In this document: positions 18,090 through 26,981 of the stretch, piece by piece
How positions within the stretch are numbered: the first letter of the stretch is position 1
Layout: each line of letters opens with the position of its first letter
Assembly (NCBI RefSeq): GCF_018455725.1
Contig: NZ_JAHCLR010000023.1
Coordinates: forward strand, 1 to 64,000
Reading direction: 5' to 3'
DNA from: Mycolicibacter acidiphilus
GTDB lineage: Bacteria; Actinomycetota; Actinomycetes; Mycobacteriales; Mycobacteriaceae
Length of the DNA: 64,000 bases
Made by a program: the position numbers and the translations under genes
The notes under the pieces: generated by a model
Databases searched by the model: none
What the model was told of the DNA's origin: nothing
What the model saw: only the letters and a program-made list of their open reading frames with translations

Positions 18090-19337
18090 ATGCGCATACG
18101 ACGCGACACGGGACTGCTGCTCGTGGGCGTACTGGGGGCGGCCGCGGCGGCCAACGCGGTGCGACCGGTGCGGCGGACCGGACCGCTCTCGATCCTCGCC
18201 TTCGTGCTCGGCATGCCGGTCTCCGAAATGCCGTGGCACACCGTGCTCGGGCCGAGTCTGGTTGCGGCGGTTGCCGCCCGCGGCGGTGGATTGCGTACCG
18301 GCCGTGGCAGACTCGCCACCGCTCTCACGGCGGTGTCCGCCGTTGCGCTGCTGCGGGTGCACCGGACCGCGGCGGCGGCCGGCCAGGTCCTGGAGCTGGC
18401 ACTGATCGACGGACTGGGCGGCGGCTACCGGCATGGCATCGCCGATCCGGCCGACCCGGTACTGCAACGACGGCCGGGTCGGCTCGCGGTGCCGAATCCT
18501 GTGGTGCGGCAACGCTATCGGGTGGCCCGAGACGTCCGCTACGGCCCGGACCGTCGCTACCACACGCTCGACGTATGGCATCGCCCCGACCTCGACCACG
18601 ATGCGAGGGCGCCGGTGCTGGTCCAGATTCACGGTGGGGCTTGGGTGAGCGGACGCAAAGAGGGCCAGGGTGAGCCGCTGATGGCGCATCTGGCCGATCG
18701 CGGCTGGGTTTGCGTCACCGTCAACTATCGGCTCAGCCCGAGGGCCGACTGGCCCGACCACATCATTGATGTCAAACGCGCACTGGCCTGGGTGAAAGCG
18801 CACATTGCCGAGTACGGCGGCGACCCCGGTTTCGTCGCGGTGACCGGTGGATCCGCCGGGGGACAACTCGCCGCCCTGGCCGCGCTGACACCGGGCCGGG
18901 CCGAATGGCAGCCCGGCTTCGAGAGCGCCGACACCTCGGTGGCCGCCGCGGTGACGTTCTACGGCGTGTACGACTTCCTCAACCGCTACGGCGGCGGGCG
19001 CGACGACATGGAGCGCTGGCTGCAGAAGCGGCTCTTCAAATCCCCGGCTGATCGTGATCGGACGCGGTGGGATCAGGCGTCGCCGATCGGTCGCGTCACG
19101 CCCGACGCGCCGCCGTTCTTCGTCCTGCACGGCGTGAACGATTCGCTGTTCCACGTCGAGCAGGCCCGGGAGTTCGTCCGGGATCTGACTGCGGTGTCGG
19201 CCAATCCGGTGGTGTACGCAGAACTCCCCGGCGCCCAGCATGCCTTCGACACGCTGCCTTCGCTGCGGGTGTATCACACGGTGCGCGCCGTGGAGCGGTT
19301 CCTGGCAGTGGTGCGGGGTCGCTCAGCCGCGTCGTGA
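18090..19337 (+). CDS. lipQ: membrane-anchored carboxylesterase, LipQ-like
   Basis: A 415-residue alpha/beta hydrolase of the HSL type. Residues 1-110 carry hydrophobic helices (GLLLVGVLGAAAAANAV; SILAFVLGMPVSEMPWHTVL). The hydrolase then shows the oxyanion HGGAW, the nucleophile elbow GGSAGG (Ser near residue 255), an Asp in LHGVNDSLF and a His in LPGAQHAFDTL. It is closest to M. tuberculosis LipQ (Rv2485c), which also lies next to a WS/DGAT-plsC pair, though here the gene is on the opposite strand. The symbol is by similarity and context. Confidence 0.72.
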   Translation: MRIRRDTGLLLVGVLGAAAAANAVRPVRRTGPLSILAFVLGMPVSEMPWHTVLGPSLVAAVAARGGGLRTGRGRLATALTAVSAVALLRVHRTAAAAGQVLELALIDGLGGGYRHGIADPADPVLQRRPGRLAVPNPVVRQRYRVARDVRYGPDRRYHTLDVWHRPDLDHDARAPVLVQIHGGAWVSGRKEGQGEPLMAHLADRGWVCVTVNYRLSPRADWPDHIIDVKRALAWVKAHIAEYGGDPGFVAVTGGSAGGQLAALAALTPGRAEWQPGFESADTSVAAAVTFYGVYDFLNRYGGGRDDMERWLQKRLFKSPADRDRTRWDQASPIGRVTPDAPPFFVLHGVNDSLFHVEQAREFVRDLTAVSANPVVYAELPGAQHAFDTLPSLRVYHTVRAVERFLAVVRGRSAAS

Positions 19338-21173
19338 ATCGCCGGCCAGCAGTACGGCGAACCGGTCCGCGGCGATATCGCCGATCACGGTGATGTCGGC
19401 GAGGATCTCCTGCAATTCGGCGGTGAACGCGACCCGCCGGGCCATCGACTCCTGATCGGTGTCCAGCAGTCCGCGATGCTGCGCCAACCGCCACCCGGAT
19501 TCGAACAGCTGCTGCGACACCGATTCCGGTCGCGCGATGATTCGCTGCAACAGCAGCTGCCGGCCCAATCCCAGGCACGACTTGAGGAACGGTCGACGCT
19601 GCAGCGGCCCCGGCTGCTGCTCCAGTGCGTGCGCGACCACCAGATACGCCTCCAGGAATGGCCGCAGTGCCACATGGGCCACCGGGAACGGGAACGCGTC
19701 GAGAATCCGCCGGGCGCCGGCCGGACCATCGGCCAACTGCTCCCGCCAGTCCGGCGCGTACAGCGCCAGCTCGGCGGTCAGAGCCGCACCGAAATCGTCA
19801 CGTTCGGCGAAGAAGAAGTCGAACTGAAGCAGATCACGCAGTGCCAGCGCGACGTCGAGGAACCGGGCACCCGGGTCGGTGACGCCGGGCTTGGCGGCCT
19901 CGATCAACGCGACCTCCAGGACGGCATTGTTGAGGAACGCGTGGATGATTGCGTTGCGGTAGAACGCCGCCACCAGATGCTGCCCGGGCTCGATGCCGAA
20001 GACCGGTTCGGTCCCGTCGTCGAACCGGGTGACCACCCCGTGGTGGATCAGCGCATCCAGCGCGGCCTGCACCCCGGCAGCGGACTGCAGGCCGCGAGCG
20101 CTGTCGGTCATCGGCAGGTCGTGGCGGTGGGCGAACTCCAGCACCACCGCGAGGGCGGCACGGATCTGCCGCAGTGTGAGAGCCCGGTCGACGGCGCCCA
20201 GCAGCACCACCGCCACCAGTGCGGTACCGGTTGCCGGCGTCACCTGGCTGATCCGGCGCGACACCTCGAACGCCAGTTCCTGCACTGCGGTTGCGCCGGA
20301 CTCGGCGCCGTGTGCCGGGGCCGGGGGCCCCAACGCCGCACGCAGCGACAGCGGCTCCCCGAACCTGACGTAGATCTTCCCGTAGCGGTCGCGCAGCTCC
20401 CGCCAGTACCGCAGCAGCCAGCCGGTGTTCTCCGCCTGTTTGGCCCGACCACCGGCTTCACCGGCGAAATCCTTCGCTTCGCGCAGCTGGTCGTAGGTGA
20501 TCGAGATCGGGATGAGCATGACGTCCTCGGCCCGCCCCTCCCGGTAGGCGTCGACGACGTAGGAAAGCGCACCGAGCTTGGGGGGCAACAGCTTCCCGGT
20601 GCGTGACCGCCCACCCTCGATGAACCACTCCAGATGGGACCGCTGCTCGATCAGGTGCCCGATGTACTCCCGCAGTGCGAAGCGGTACACCGGCGCATCC
20701 GTGCCGTCGCGGCGTACGAAGATGCCGCCGGCGCGGCGCATGATCGGTCCCACCGGCCAGAAATCCATATTGCCGCCGACGAGCACCTGCCGTCCGGGCA
20801 AGCCGAGTTCGCTGAAGAGCGCGGGCAGCACCATGCCGTCCAGATAGGACCGGTGCGAGGCGAGTGTGACGGTCGGATGCTGCTGCATGGCCGCGCGGAC
20901 GCGTTCGATCTGTTCGGGATCGACGTCGATCTGCCGGTCGTAGCCCTGGGTGTAGATCTGCCGGCTCACGAAGACGGTGAATTCGGTTTGGGCCCGGCTG
21001 TTTCCAGCCACGATCCCAGCCAGATCCCGCTCGGCCTCGGTGCTGATCTGTTCGATGCCGCAGCCAGACTGCTCAGCCAGGCGGCGCAGCCCGGCGTGGA
21101 ACCGTGGTGCCGCCGCGATCGTCGTGCAGGCCCGGTGCCGACTGCGCCACCGGACCGGTATCCCGACGCCCAT
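19323..21173 (-). CDS. plsB: glycerol-3-phosphate 1-O-acyltransferase (PlsB type)
   Basis: A 616-residue protein with the four GPAT motifs: TLASHRSYLDGMVLP (block I, HX4D), GGNMDFWPVGPIMRRAGGIFVRR (block II, split here by description), FIEGGRSRTGKLLPPKLGAL (block III) and VMLIPISITYD (block IV). The reaction is acyl-CoA plus glycerol-3-phosphate to lysophosphatidate. Its length is close to PlsB1 (Rv1551, about 620) and well below PlsB2 (about 790). M. tuberculosis plsB1 also lies next to a fadD. The ATG at 21173 overlaps the fadD stop (GTGATG), so translation is coupled. Confidence 0.82.
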   Translation of the reverse strand: MGVGIPVRWRSRHRACTTIAAAPRFHAGLRRLAEQSGCGIEQISTEAERDLAGIVAGNSRAQTEFTVFVSRQIYTQGYDRQIDVDPEQIERVRAAMQQHPTVTLASHRSYLDGMVLPALFSELGLPGRQVLVGGNMDFWPVGPIMRRAGGIFVRRDGTDAPVYRFALREYIGHLIEQRSHLEWFIEGGRSRTGKLLPPKLGALSYVVDAYREGRAEDVMLIPISITYDQLREAKDFAGEAGGRAKQAENTGWLLRYWRELRDRYGKIYVRFGEPLSLRAALGPPAPAHGAESGATAVQELAFEVSRRISQVTPATGTALVAVVLLGAVDRALTLRQIRAALAVVLEFAHRHDLPMTDSARGLQSAAGVQAALDALIHHGVVTRFDDGTEPVFGIEPGQHLVAAFYRNAIIHAFLNNAVLEVALIEAAKPGVTDPGARFLDVALALRDLLQFDFFFAERDDFGAALTAELALYAPDWREQLADGPAGARRILDAFPFPVAHVALRPFLEAYLVVAHALEQQPGPLQRRPFLKSCLGLGRQLLLQRIIARPESVSQQLFESGWRLAQHRGLLDTDQESMARRVAFTAELQEILADITVIGDIAADRFAVLLAGDSRRG

Positions 21174-22729
21174 CACGTGCCCCGCGGCGGGCGTTCGATC
21201 GCGAACACCGGGTCGGCGCAGTCGACGCCCTCGGCCGTCAGCACCCGCTTGAGCACCTTGAACGTCTCGGTGCGCGGCAGTTCGGCCATCACCCGCACCT
21301 GTGCCGGCCACTGCTTGGGGCCCAGATCCGATTGTGCGGCAAGGAAATCACGGAACGCCTCGGCGTCGAACGACGCTCCCGACGTCAGCACCAGCGCGGC
21401 CATCACCTGATCGCCCACCGCCGGGTCGGGGATCGGGTACACCGCCACCTGGGCGATGTCGTCATGACGCAGCAGGATTCGTTCGATCGGGGCGGTGCCG
21501 AGATTCTCGCCGTCCACCCGCATCCAGTCGCCGAGCCGGCCAGCGAAGTAGGCGTAGCCGTTCTCGTCGGCGTAGGCCAGGTCCCCGGTGTGGTAGATCC
21601 CGCCGCGCATCCGCTCGGCCTCGGCGTCGGGATCCTTGTAGTAGCCCCGGAACTGGCCGCGCCCGCTGGTGTTCACCAGCTCACCGACCACGCCGGGCGG
21701 GCACGGCTCGCCGGTGTCGACGTCGACGACGGCGTTGCCGTCGATCAGCGGACCCAGCGCACCGATCGGGGTGTCGGGGGTGCGGGCGATCGCCACGCCG
21801 CCCTCACTGGACCCGAACGCGTCGACCACCAGGCAGCCGAACCGCTCGGCGAACCGCTCCAGGTCCCGGCGGGCGCCCTCGTTGCCGTACAGCAGCCGCA
21901 GCGGATTGTCGGCGTCATCGGGCCGCTCCGGGGCGGCCAGCACGTAGGACAGCGGCTTGCCGACGTAGTTGGCGTAGGTGGCGCGGTAGCGGCGCACGTC
22001 GGGAATGAACTGCGAGGCGGAGAACTTGCGGCGCAACGCGATCGACGCACCGGCCGCCGCGGCCACCGCCCAGCCGGCCATCACCGCGTTGGAGTGGAAC
22101 ATCGGCATCGACAGGTAGCAGACATCGTCCGGCCCGAGCCCGAACCGCTGCGAGAGCAGCACCCCGGGGAACGCCGCCTTCCAGTGCGTGCAGCGCACCG
22201 CCTTCGGATCACCGCTGGTACCCGAGGTGAAGATCAGCATGAACAGGTCGTCGGGGTCGGTGTCGGGGAACGTCACCGGCGCACCGGTGAACCCGGCCAC
22301 CTCCGCGGCCCACTCGTCCGAGTCGACGTCGATCGCGCCCGCGACGTCCACCCCGGAACTGCTGTCGGTCAGCACCAGCTGGCAGTCGGCGTGCGCGATG
22401 TCGCGAGCCAGCGCCGCCCCGCGCCGGGTCGGGTTCAGGCCCACCGGCACCACCCCGGCCAGTGCGGCGGCGACCAGCAGTTCGGAGAAGAACGGCGTGT
22501 TGCCGGCCAGCACCCCGACGTGCGGCGGCTTGGCCGGGTCCAGCCGGGCCCGCAGCGCCGCACCGAGTCGGGTGCCGGCGGCGATGTGGTCACGCCAGCT
22601 GACGAAGGTGTCCTCGAAGTACACGCCCCGGTCGTCCACCCCGGCCAGCGGCACCAGCAACTGGGTGACGGTCGGTTCGTCCGGGTTGATCGCGGGTGTC
22701 GACATGCTCGTCAGGTTAGGTGAAACCAT
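21173..22729 (-). CDS. acyl-CoA synthetase, FadD17-like
   Basis: A 518-residue ANL-family ligase. A3 motif FMLIFTSGTSGDPKAVRCTH, then FGSSEGGVAIARTPDTP, GDLAYADENGYAYFAGRLGD and the C-terminal TFKVLKR lysine segment. It is clearly paralogous to the second ligase at 37972, sharing segments such as RRGAALARDIxHADCQLVL and KFSASQF.xDVRRY. FadD17 of M. tuberculosis activates shortened sterol side chains; this copy may handle a related acid. ATG 22729 overlaps the SDR stop (TGATG). ATG 22705 (MSTPAINPDEPTV) fits homologue length equally well. Confidence 0.82.
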   Translation of the reverse strand: MVSPNLTSMSTPAINPDEPTVTQLLVPLAGVDDRGVYFEDTFVSWRDHIAAGTRLGAALRARLDPAKPPHVGVLAGNTPFFSELLVAAALAGVVPVGLNPTRRGAALARDIAHADCQLVLTDSSSGVDVAGAIDVDSDEWAAEVAGFTGAPVTFPDTDPDDLFMLIFTSGTSGDPKAVRCTHWKAAFPGVLLSQRFGLGPDDVCYLSMPMFHSNAVMAGWAVAAAAGASIALRRKFSASQFIPDVRRYRATYANYVGKPLSYVLAAPERPDDADNPLRLLYGNEGARRDLERFAERFGCLVVDAFGSSEGGVAIARTPDTPIGALGPLIDGNAVVDVDTGEPCPPGVVGELVNTSGRGQFRGYYKDPDAEAERMRGGIYHTGDLAYADENGYAYFAGRLGDWMRVDGENLGTAPIERILLRHDDIAQVAVYPIPDPAVGDQVMAALVLTSGASFDAEAFRDFLAAQSDLGPKQWPAQVRVMAELPRTETFKVLKRVLTAEGVDCADPVFAIERPPRGT

Positions 22730-23472
22730 CAGCGCAGCTTGATGGTGCCGCCGTCGACCATCAGCGTCTGCCCGGTCATGTACGCGGCGTCGGCGCTGGC
22801 CAGGAAGACCGCGACCCGGCCGATGTCGTTCTCCGGGTCGCCGAACCGGTGCATCGGGGTGCCGGCCAGCAGCTTGTCCTCGATGCCGGGGTTGGCGGTC
22901 AGGTAGGCCTGCACACCCTCGGTGAGCGCCAGCGGCGAGATGATGTTGACGTTGATCCCGTCGGCGGCCCACTCGTTGGCGGCGACCCGGCTGATCGCCC
23001 GGATCGCCTCCTTGGCCGCGGCGTACGACGCCTGGTTGGGCTGACCCTGGATGCCGGCGCCGGACGCGAAGTTGATGACCGACCCGCCGGTGGCCTTCAA
23101 CTGTGCGTGGCAGGCCTGCATCAGCCAGAAGGTGGGGTAGAAGCCGGTGTTGAACGACAGGTCCAGCATGTCCTGGGTGGTCGCCAGCAGCGGCGCCTGC
23201 TTCGAGGCGTGCGCGTTGTTCACCAGCACGCTCACCGACCCGAACGCCTCGACCGCGGCCGCGCAGATCTGCGGGGCGCTCTCCGGCTGGGAGATGTCGG
23301 CGCCGAGATAGCGCACCGCCGAACCGAGTTCGGCCTCGCACGCGGCACCGGCGTCGTCGTTGATGTCGACGACCAGAACCTTGGCACCCTCCTTCACGAA
23401 CGCCCGGGTGATGCCGCGGCCGATGCCGCCGGCGCCGCCGGTGACGATCGCGACCTTGCCGTCGAGTCTCAT
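22729..23472 (-). CDS. short-chain dehydrogenase/reductase
   Basis: A 247-residue classical SDR. Cofactor motif TGGAGGIG (residues 11-18), NNAHA in place of NNAG, Ser in VINFASGAG, and catalytic YAAAK (QASYAAAKEAI). The C-terminus TGQTLMVDGG is typical of 3-oxoacyl/hydroxysteroid-type SDRs. AGGGGAG lies eight bases before ATG 23472. It overlaps the upstream SnoaL-like gene by four bases (ATGA) and the downstream ligase by one, so these genes form a tight operon. It likely oxidises a hydroxyacyl-CoA or steroid hydroxyl with NAD(P) in that pathway. Confidence 0.85.
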   Translation of the reverse strand: MRLDGKVAIVTGGAGGIGRGITRAFVKEGAKVLVVDINDDAGAACEAELGSAVRYLGADISQPESAPQICAAAVEAFGSVSVLVNNAHASKQAPLLATTQDMLDLSFNTGFYPTFWLMQACHAQLKATGGSVINFASGAGIQGQPNQASYAAAKEAIRAISRVAANEWAADGINVNIISPLALTEGVQAYLTANPGIEDKLLAGTPMHRFGDPENDIGRVAVFLASADAAYMTGQTLMVDGGTIKLR

Positions 23473-23954
23473 GCCTGCTCCCCTTTCGCCCCGGCCGCCA
23501 GCAGCCGGCGTGCCTCCGGATCGCCGTCCAGCGTCCGGCTGATCCGCTTGGTGATCTGCCAGCGGCCGTCGAGGCGGCGCAGCGCGAAGTGGTGCACCCC
23601 GGCGCGGGCCAGCAGGTAGCGCTTCTCGTGCCGCACCACCAGCGACGACTCGCAGACCGCGATGGCCTCGTCGCCGGTCACGGTGACCACCGCCGGGCCG
23701 AGGAAATGCATTGCGCCGCCACCGATCAGGCCCTGGTGTGCCTCCGAGCGGACCATCGCGGCGACCTCCGCCCGGCTGGTCATCGACCAGCCCTCCACCT
23801 CGTAGCTGCCGTCCACCGCCCACAGGTCGGCGGTCGCGTCGGCCTCGCCGGCGTCCACCAGTGGGCCGTAGCTGGCGATCATCCGCTCGATGGCGCGCTC
23901 GTCCTCGATGCGGGCGAGTCGCCGCTCGAGTTCGGCCAGCTTGTCGATGCTCAT
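23469..23954 (-). CDS. SnoaL-like/NTF2-fold protein
   Basis: A 161-residue protein beginning MSIDKLAELERRLARIEDERAI. It continues with the alpha+beta cone pattern (MIASYGPLVDAGEADATADL, then AVVTVTGDEAIAVCESSLVV and RLDGRWQITKRISRTL). This is the nuclear transport factor 2-like SnoaL_4 group, which includes steroid isomerase or dehydratase-like enzymes. Overlaps of four bases with both neighbours show it belongs to the SDR-ligase operon. The catalytic Asp/His residues cannot be assigned with certainty. Confidence 0.75.
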   Translation of the reverse strand: MSIDKLAELERRLARIEDERAIERMIASYGPLVDAGEADATADLWAVDGSYEVEGWSMTSRAEVAAMVRSEAHQGLIGGGAMHFLGPAVVTVTGDEAIAVCESSLVVRHEKRYLLARAGVHHFALRRLDGRWQITKRISRTLDGDPEARRLLAAGAKGEQA

Positions 23955-24817
23955 GCACCCTCCCCGTCGAGTCGGTCGGCCAGCGCGCGCAGCGCGCCCA
24001 GTTGATCGCAGTAGTGGCCGGCCGACGTCGCGGTGACCGTGCAGTTGATGACGGTGGCGCCGACGGTGCGCAGCGATTCCAGCCGGCGCAGCACCCGGTC
24101 CGGATCGCCCAGCGGGTCCAGCGGACCGGGCCCGAGCACGATGTCGAAACCTTCCGGAATATCCACGGCAGCAAGCATTTCCGCAAGCTGGCGGCCGCCC
24201 AGCCCGAACGGCATCCAGCCGTCACACAGTTCGACCGCGCGCCGCAGCGAGCGGCGGGTGCGTCCGCCCACCCAGATCGGCAGCCGTGGCTGCAGCGCCG
24301 TGGGCTCGCAGATGACGTCGTCGAAGCGGTAGAACTCGCCGGCGTAGCTGGGTCGCGACGCCGCCCAGGCGGCGCGCAGCGCGAGGATCGCGTCGTCGGC
24401 GCGGGTGCCGCGGTCCGGCCAGGACGCGCCGAGCATCGCGAACTCATCCTCGATCGAGCCGACGCCGACCCCGAGCACCACCCGGCCGCCGCTGATCCGG
24501 TCCAGCGTCCCGTAGGCCTTCACGATCTCCAGCGGGTGGTGGTAGCCGAGCACCACGATCGAGGTGGCCAGCCGGATCCGGCTGGTGTGCGCGGCCAGAA
24601 ACGACAGCGTCGCAACCGGATCCCAGTACACGAACCCGCGGTCCGCGCCCTGATCGGCCGGGACCGCGACGTGCTCGGAGCAGGTCAGGTAGTCGAAGCC
24701 GAGTTCGTCGGCGGCCTTCGCGATCTGCACCACGTCGTCGACGCCCGCGCCGTGCTCCCACGACGAAGCCATCCCGGGGGTCTGCACGACGACGGGGGTG
24801 GACAGTCCGAGACGCAT
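23951..24817 (-). CDS. LLM-class F420-dependent oxidoreductase
   Basis: A 288-residue TIM-barrel luciferase-like protein: MRLGLSTPVVVQTPG, then AADELGFDYLTCSEHV, LATSIVVLGYHHPLEIVKAYGTLD and GRVVLGVGVGSIEDEF. These are hallmarks of the mycobacterial F420-dependent LLM subgroup (TIGR03619-like). It would transfer hydride between F420H2 or FMN and an unknown organic substrate. The stop overlaps the next ATG by four bases. It is the second gene of the operon starting with the SDR at 25613. Confidence 0.82.
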   Translation of the reverse strand: MRLGLSTPVVVQTPGMASSWEHGAGVDDVVQIAKAADELGFDYLTCSEHVAVPADQGADRGFVYWDPVATLSFLAAHTSRIRLATSIVVLGYHHPLEIVKAYGTLDRISGGRVVLGVGVGSIEDEFAMLGASWPDRGTRADDAILALRAAWAASRPSYAGEFYRFDDVICEPTALQPRLPIWVGGRTRRSLRRAVELCDGWMPFGLGGRQLAEMLAAVDIPEGFDIVLGPGPLDPLGDPDRVLRRLESLRTVGATVINCTVTATSAGHYCDQLGALRALADRLDGEGA

Positions 24818-24821
24818 TGGA

Positions 24822-25613
24822 TCAGCCCTGCCCGATCAGCTGCTGCATGAACCGGTGCGTGCCCAGCACCACCTTGGCCCGGTCCGGGTTGTTGCGCCGC
24901 TCCACGTCGGCGCCGTTGCCGCCGGCGATGAACACCGGGCCGTGCGGCAGTTGCTCCAGCCCTTCGCGGGCGACGTCGGCCGGCTCGGCCACCTTCATGC
25001 CGGGCACGTCGAAGTTCAGCCCGACCCGCTCCATCGCCGGGGTGCGGGTCACACCGAGCACCAGTTCCAGCACGTCGACGTTGTACTCGCGCAGTTCCAG
25101 CCAGAGCCCCTCGGCGAAGATCCGCCCGAACGCCTTCACACCGCCGTAGATGGTGTGCCGGGTCGATCCCAGGTAGCCGGCCATCGACCCGACCAGCAGA
25201 ATGCCGCCGCGGCGCCGGTCGCGCATCTCGCGGCCGTAGTGCTGCACCAGGCGCATCGGCGCGTTGATGTTCAGCTCGATGACACGGGCGAAGTCGGCCA
25301 GCTCGCCGTCCAGGAACTCCGCGCTGCAGGTGTTGGCGCCGGCGTTGTAGATCAGCAGCCCGACCTGCAGGCCGGCGGTCGCCGCGGCGATCGCGTCGGT
25401 GGCGGCCGGGTCGGTGAGATCGACTGCCAGCGTGCGGACTTCGATGCCGCGCTCGCGACATTCGGCGGCGGTCCGCTCCAGCGGTTCGGGTTTGCGGGCG
25501 ACCAGCAGCAGGTTGATGCCGGCGTCGGCCAGTTGCCGGGCGAACTCGGCGCCGACACCTTCGGAACCGCCGGCGATCACCGCCCAGGGGCCGTAAGTCG
25601 AAAGATCAGTCAC
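24822..25613 (-). CDS. short-chain dehydrogenase/reductase
   Basis: A 263-residue SDR. The coenzyme loop is GGSEGVG (WAVIAGGSEGVGAEFARQL), the NAG-type motif is YNAGANT, the Ser is in LLVGSMAGYLGS, and the catalytic Tyr-Lys is YGGVK. The ATP/NADP-type layout resembles the DltE/YqjQ class. I place the start at GTG 25613 (VTDLSTYGPW); the frame is open to 25751, but the upstream part reads as non-protein and would overlap the divergent gene. First gene of the minus-strand operon through fadD and plsB (five bases to the LLM gene). Confidence 0.75.
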   Translation of the reverse strand: MTDLSTYGPWAVIAGGSEGVGAEFARQLADAGINLLLVARKPEPLERTAAECRERGIEVRTLAVDLTDPAATDAIAAATAGLQVGLLIYNAGANTCSAEFLDGELADFARVIELNINAPMRLVQHYGREMRDRRRGGILLVGSMAGYLGSTRHTIYGGVKAFGRIFAEGLWLELREYNVDVLELVLGVTRTPAMERVGLNFDVPGMKVAEPADVAREGLEQLPHGPVFIAGGNGADVERRNNPDRAKVVLGTHRFMQQLIGQG

Positions 25614-25710
25614 CACGACATCGTCGCCGAAAGCACGCCGGGTGGGTTCGCACGTCTCACTGGCTGAGATGGCGGCGCCCGCCCGTCGCGCCGGATGCTG
25701 CAATGGTGCG

Positions 25711-26184
25711 ATGACAGATTTGCACGCCATCGAGGAGATCAAGCAGGTCAAGTACCGCTACCTGCGCGCCCTGGACACCAAGCACTGGGATGACTTCGCC
25801 GCCACCCTCACCGAGGATGTCACCGCCGACTACGGCAAGTCGATGGGCACCGAGCATAAGTTCGCCGACCGCGACGCGCTGGTGGACTTCATGCGGTCCT
25901 CGTTGCCGGCCAACGTGATCAGCGAGCACCGGGTCACCCACCCGGAGATCACGCTCACCGGGCCGGACACCGCGTCGGGCGTCTGGTACCTGCAGGACCG
26001 GGTGATCATGCCCGACTACGACCTGATGCTGATCGGTGCCGCCTTCTACTACGACACCTACCGCCGCGACGGCGACGGCTGGCGGATCTGCGACACCGGC
26101 TATCAGCGCACCTACGACGCCACCATGCCGATCTCCGATATCCCCGGTTTCAAGCTGACTCCCGGCGATGCGCTGCACTGCTAA
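25711..26184 (+). CDS. SnoaL-like/NTF2-fold protein
   Basis: A 157-residue protein, MTDLHAIEEIKQVKYRYLRAL then DTKHWDDFAATLTEDVTADY. This is the classic SnoaL_4 opening with Tyr and Asp in the pocket positions. Later strands read HRVTHPEITLTGPDTASGVW and GDGWRICDTGYQRTY. It is divergent from the SDR operon, which also contains a SnoaL-like gene. The function is probably a small-molecule isomerase, dehydratase or binding protein; the substrate is unknown. ATG 25711 is chosen because the conserved domain begins there. Confidence 0.78.
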   Translation: MTDLHAIEEIKQVKYRYLRALDTKHWDDFAATLTEDVTADYGKSMGTEHKFADRDALVDFMRSSLPANVISEHRVTHPEITLTGPDTASGVWYLQDRVIMPDYDLMLIGAAFYYDTYRRDGDGWRICDTGYQRTYDATMPISDIPGFKLTPGDALHC

Positions 26185-26193
26185 ATTCGAGGG

Positions 26194-26973
26194 ATGACCA
26201 GGCCCGTCTCCGCTGAGGGTCCGGAATCGACCCCTCCGTCGATGGTGGAGCGCGTCACCCTCATCCTCGATTCGTTCGACCAGCGGCCGACAGCGCGGCT
26301 GACCCTGGACCAGATCGCTGCCCGCACGCGCCTGCCGCGCTCCACCGCGCACCGCATCCTGGGGCAGTTGGTCGGACTGGACTGGCTGCAGTACACCGGC
26401 GCGCAGTACAGCCTGGGCCGGCGGGCGCTGGCGCTGGGCGGCCAGGACGGTTTACACGGCGCGATCCGCAAGGCGGCCGCCGAACAGCTGCATCAGCTGC
26501 ACCTGCGCACCGGGCTGGTGGTGCACCTCGCCGCGCTGGAAGGCGGTGACGAGGTGTACCTGGACAAGATCGGCGGTCCGTTCGCGTCGACGCTGCCGTC
26601 CCGGGTGGGCACCCGGCACCGGGCCTACCTGACCACCGGCGGCCGGGCGATGCTGGCCTGGCTGCCGCCGGAGGAGGTCGACGCGATCTTCGGCGCGCAG
26701 CTGCAGCGTTCGACCGTCGGCGGCTGGGACCTGGCCGGCCTGCACCGGGAGCTGGCGCACATCCGACGGGCGCACGGCATCTCGATCGACCGCGGCGCGC
26801 AGACCCGGGAGTTCGTCGGGGTGGAGCTGCCCAGTGTGGCGGCGGCGGTGCGCGGCGCCGACGGGCCGGTCGCGGCGATCTGCGTGGCCGGGGCGGCGAA
26901 CTCGGTGCCGATCGAGCGGTTGGTTCCGCTGGTCGCCGATGCGGCCGCGCGGACCTCCGCCGCCTTAGCCTGA
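26194..26973 (+). CDS. IclR-family transcriptional regulator
   Basis: A 259-residue IclR regulator. The winged helix lies at about residues 17-75 (MVERVTLILDSFDQRP, RLTLDQIAARTRLPRSTAHR), and the effector domain from about 85 to the end (LRTGLVVHLAALEGGDEVYL, GRAMLAWLPPEEV). It starts nine bases after the SnoaL-like gene and probably shares its transcript. It belongs to a different IclR branch from the two paralogues at 26982 and 28381, so it more likely serves the local SDR/SnoaL genes. Confidence 0.85.
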   Translation: MTRPVSAEGPESTPPSMVERVTLILDSFDQRPTARLTLDQIAARTRLPRSTAHRILGQLVGLDWLQYTGAQYSLGRRALALGGQDGLHGAIRKAAAEQLHQLHLRTGLVVHLAALEGGDEVYLDKIGGPFASTLPSRVGTRHRAYLTTGGRAMLAWLPPEEVDAIFGAQLQRSTVGGWDLAGLHRELAHIRRAHGISIDRGAQTREFVGVELPSVAAAVRGADGPVAAICVAGAANSVPIERLVPLVADAAARTSAALA

Positions 26974-26981
26974 TTTCGCCC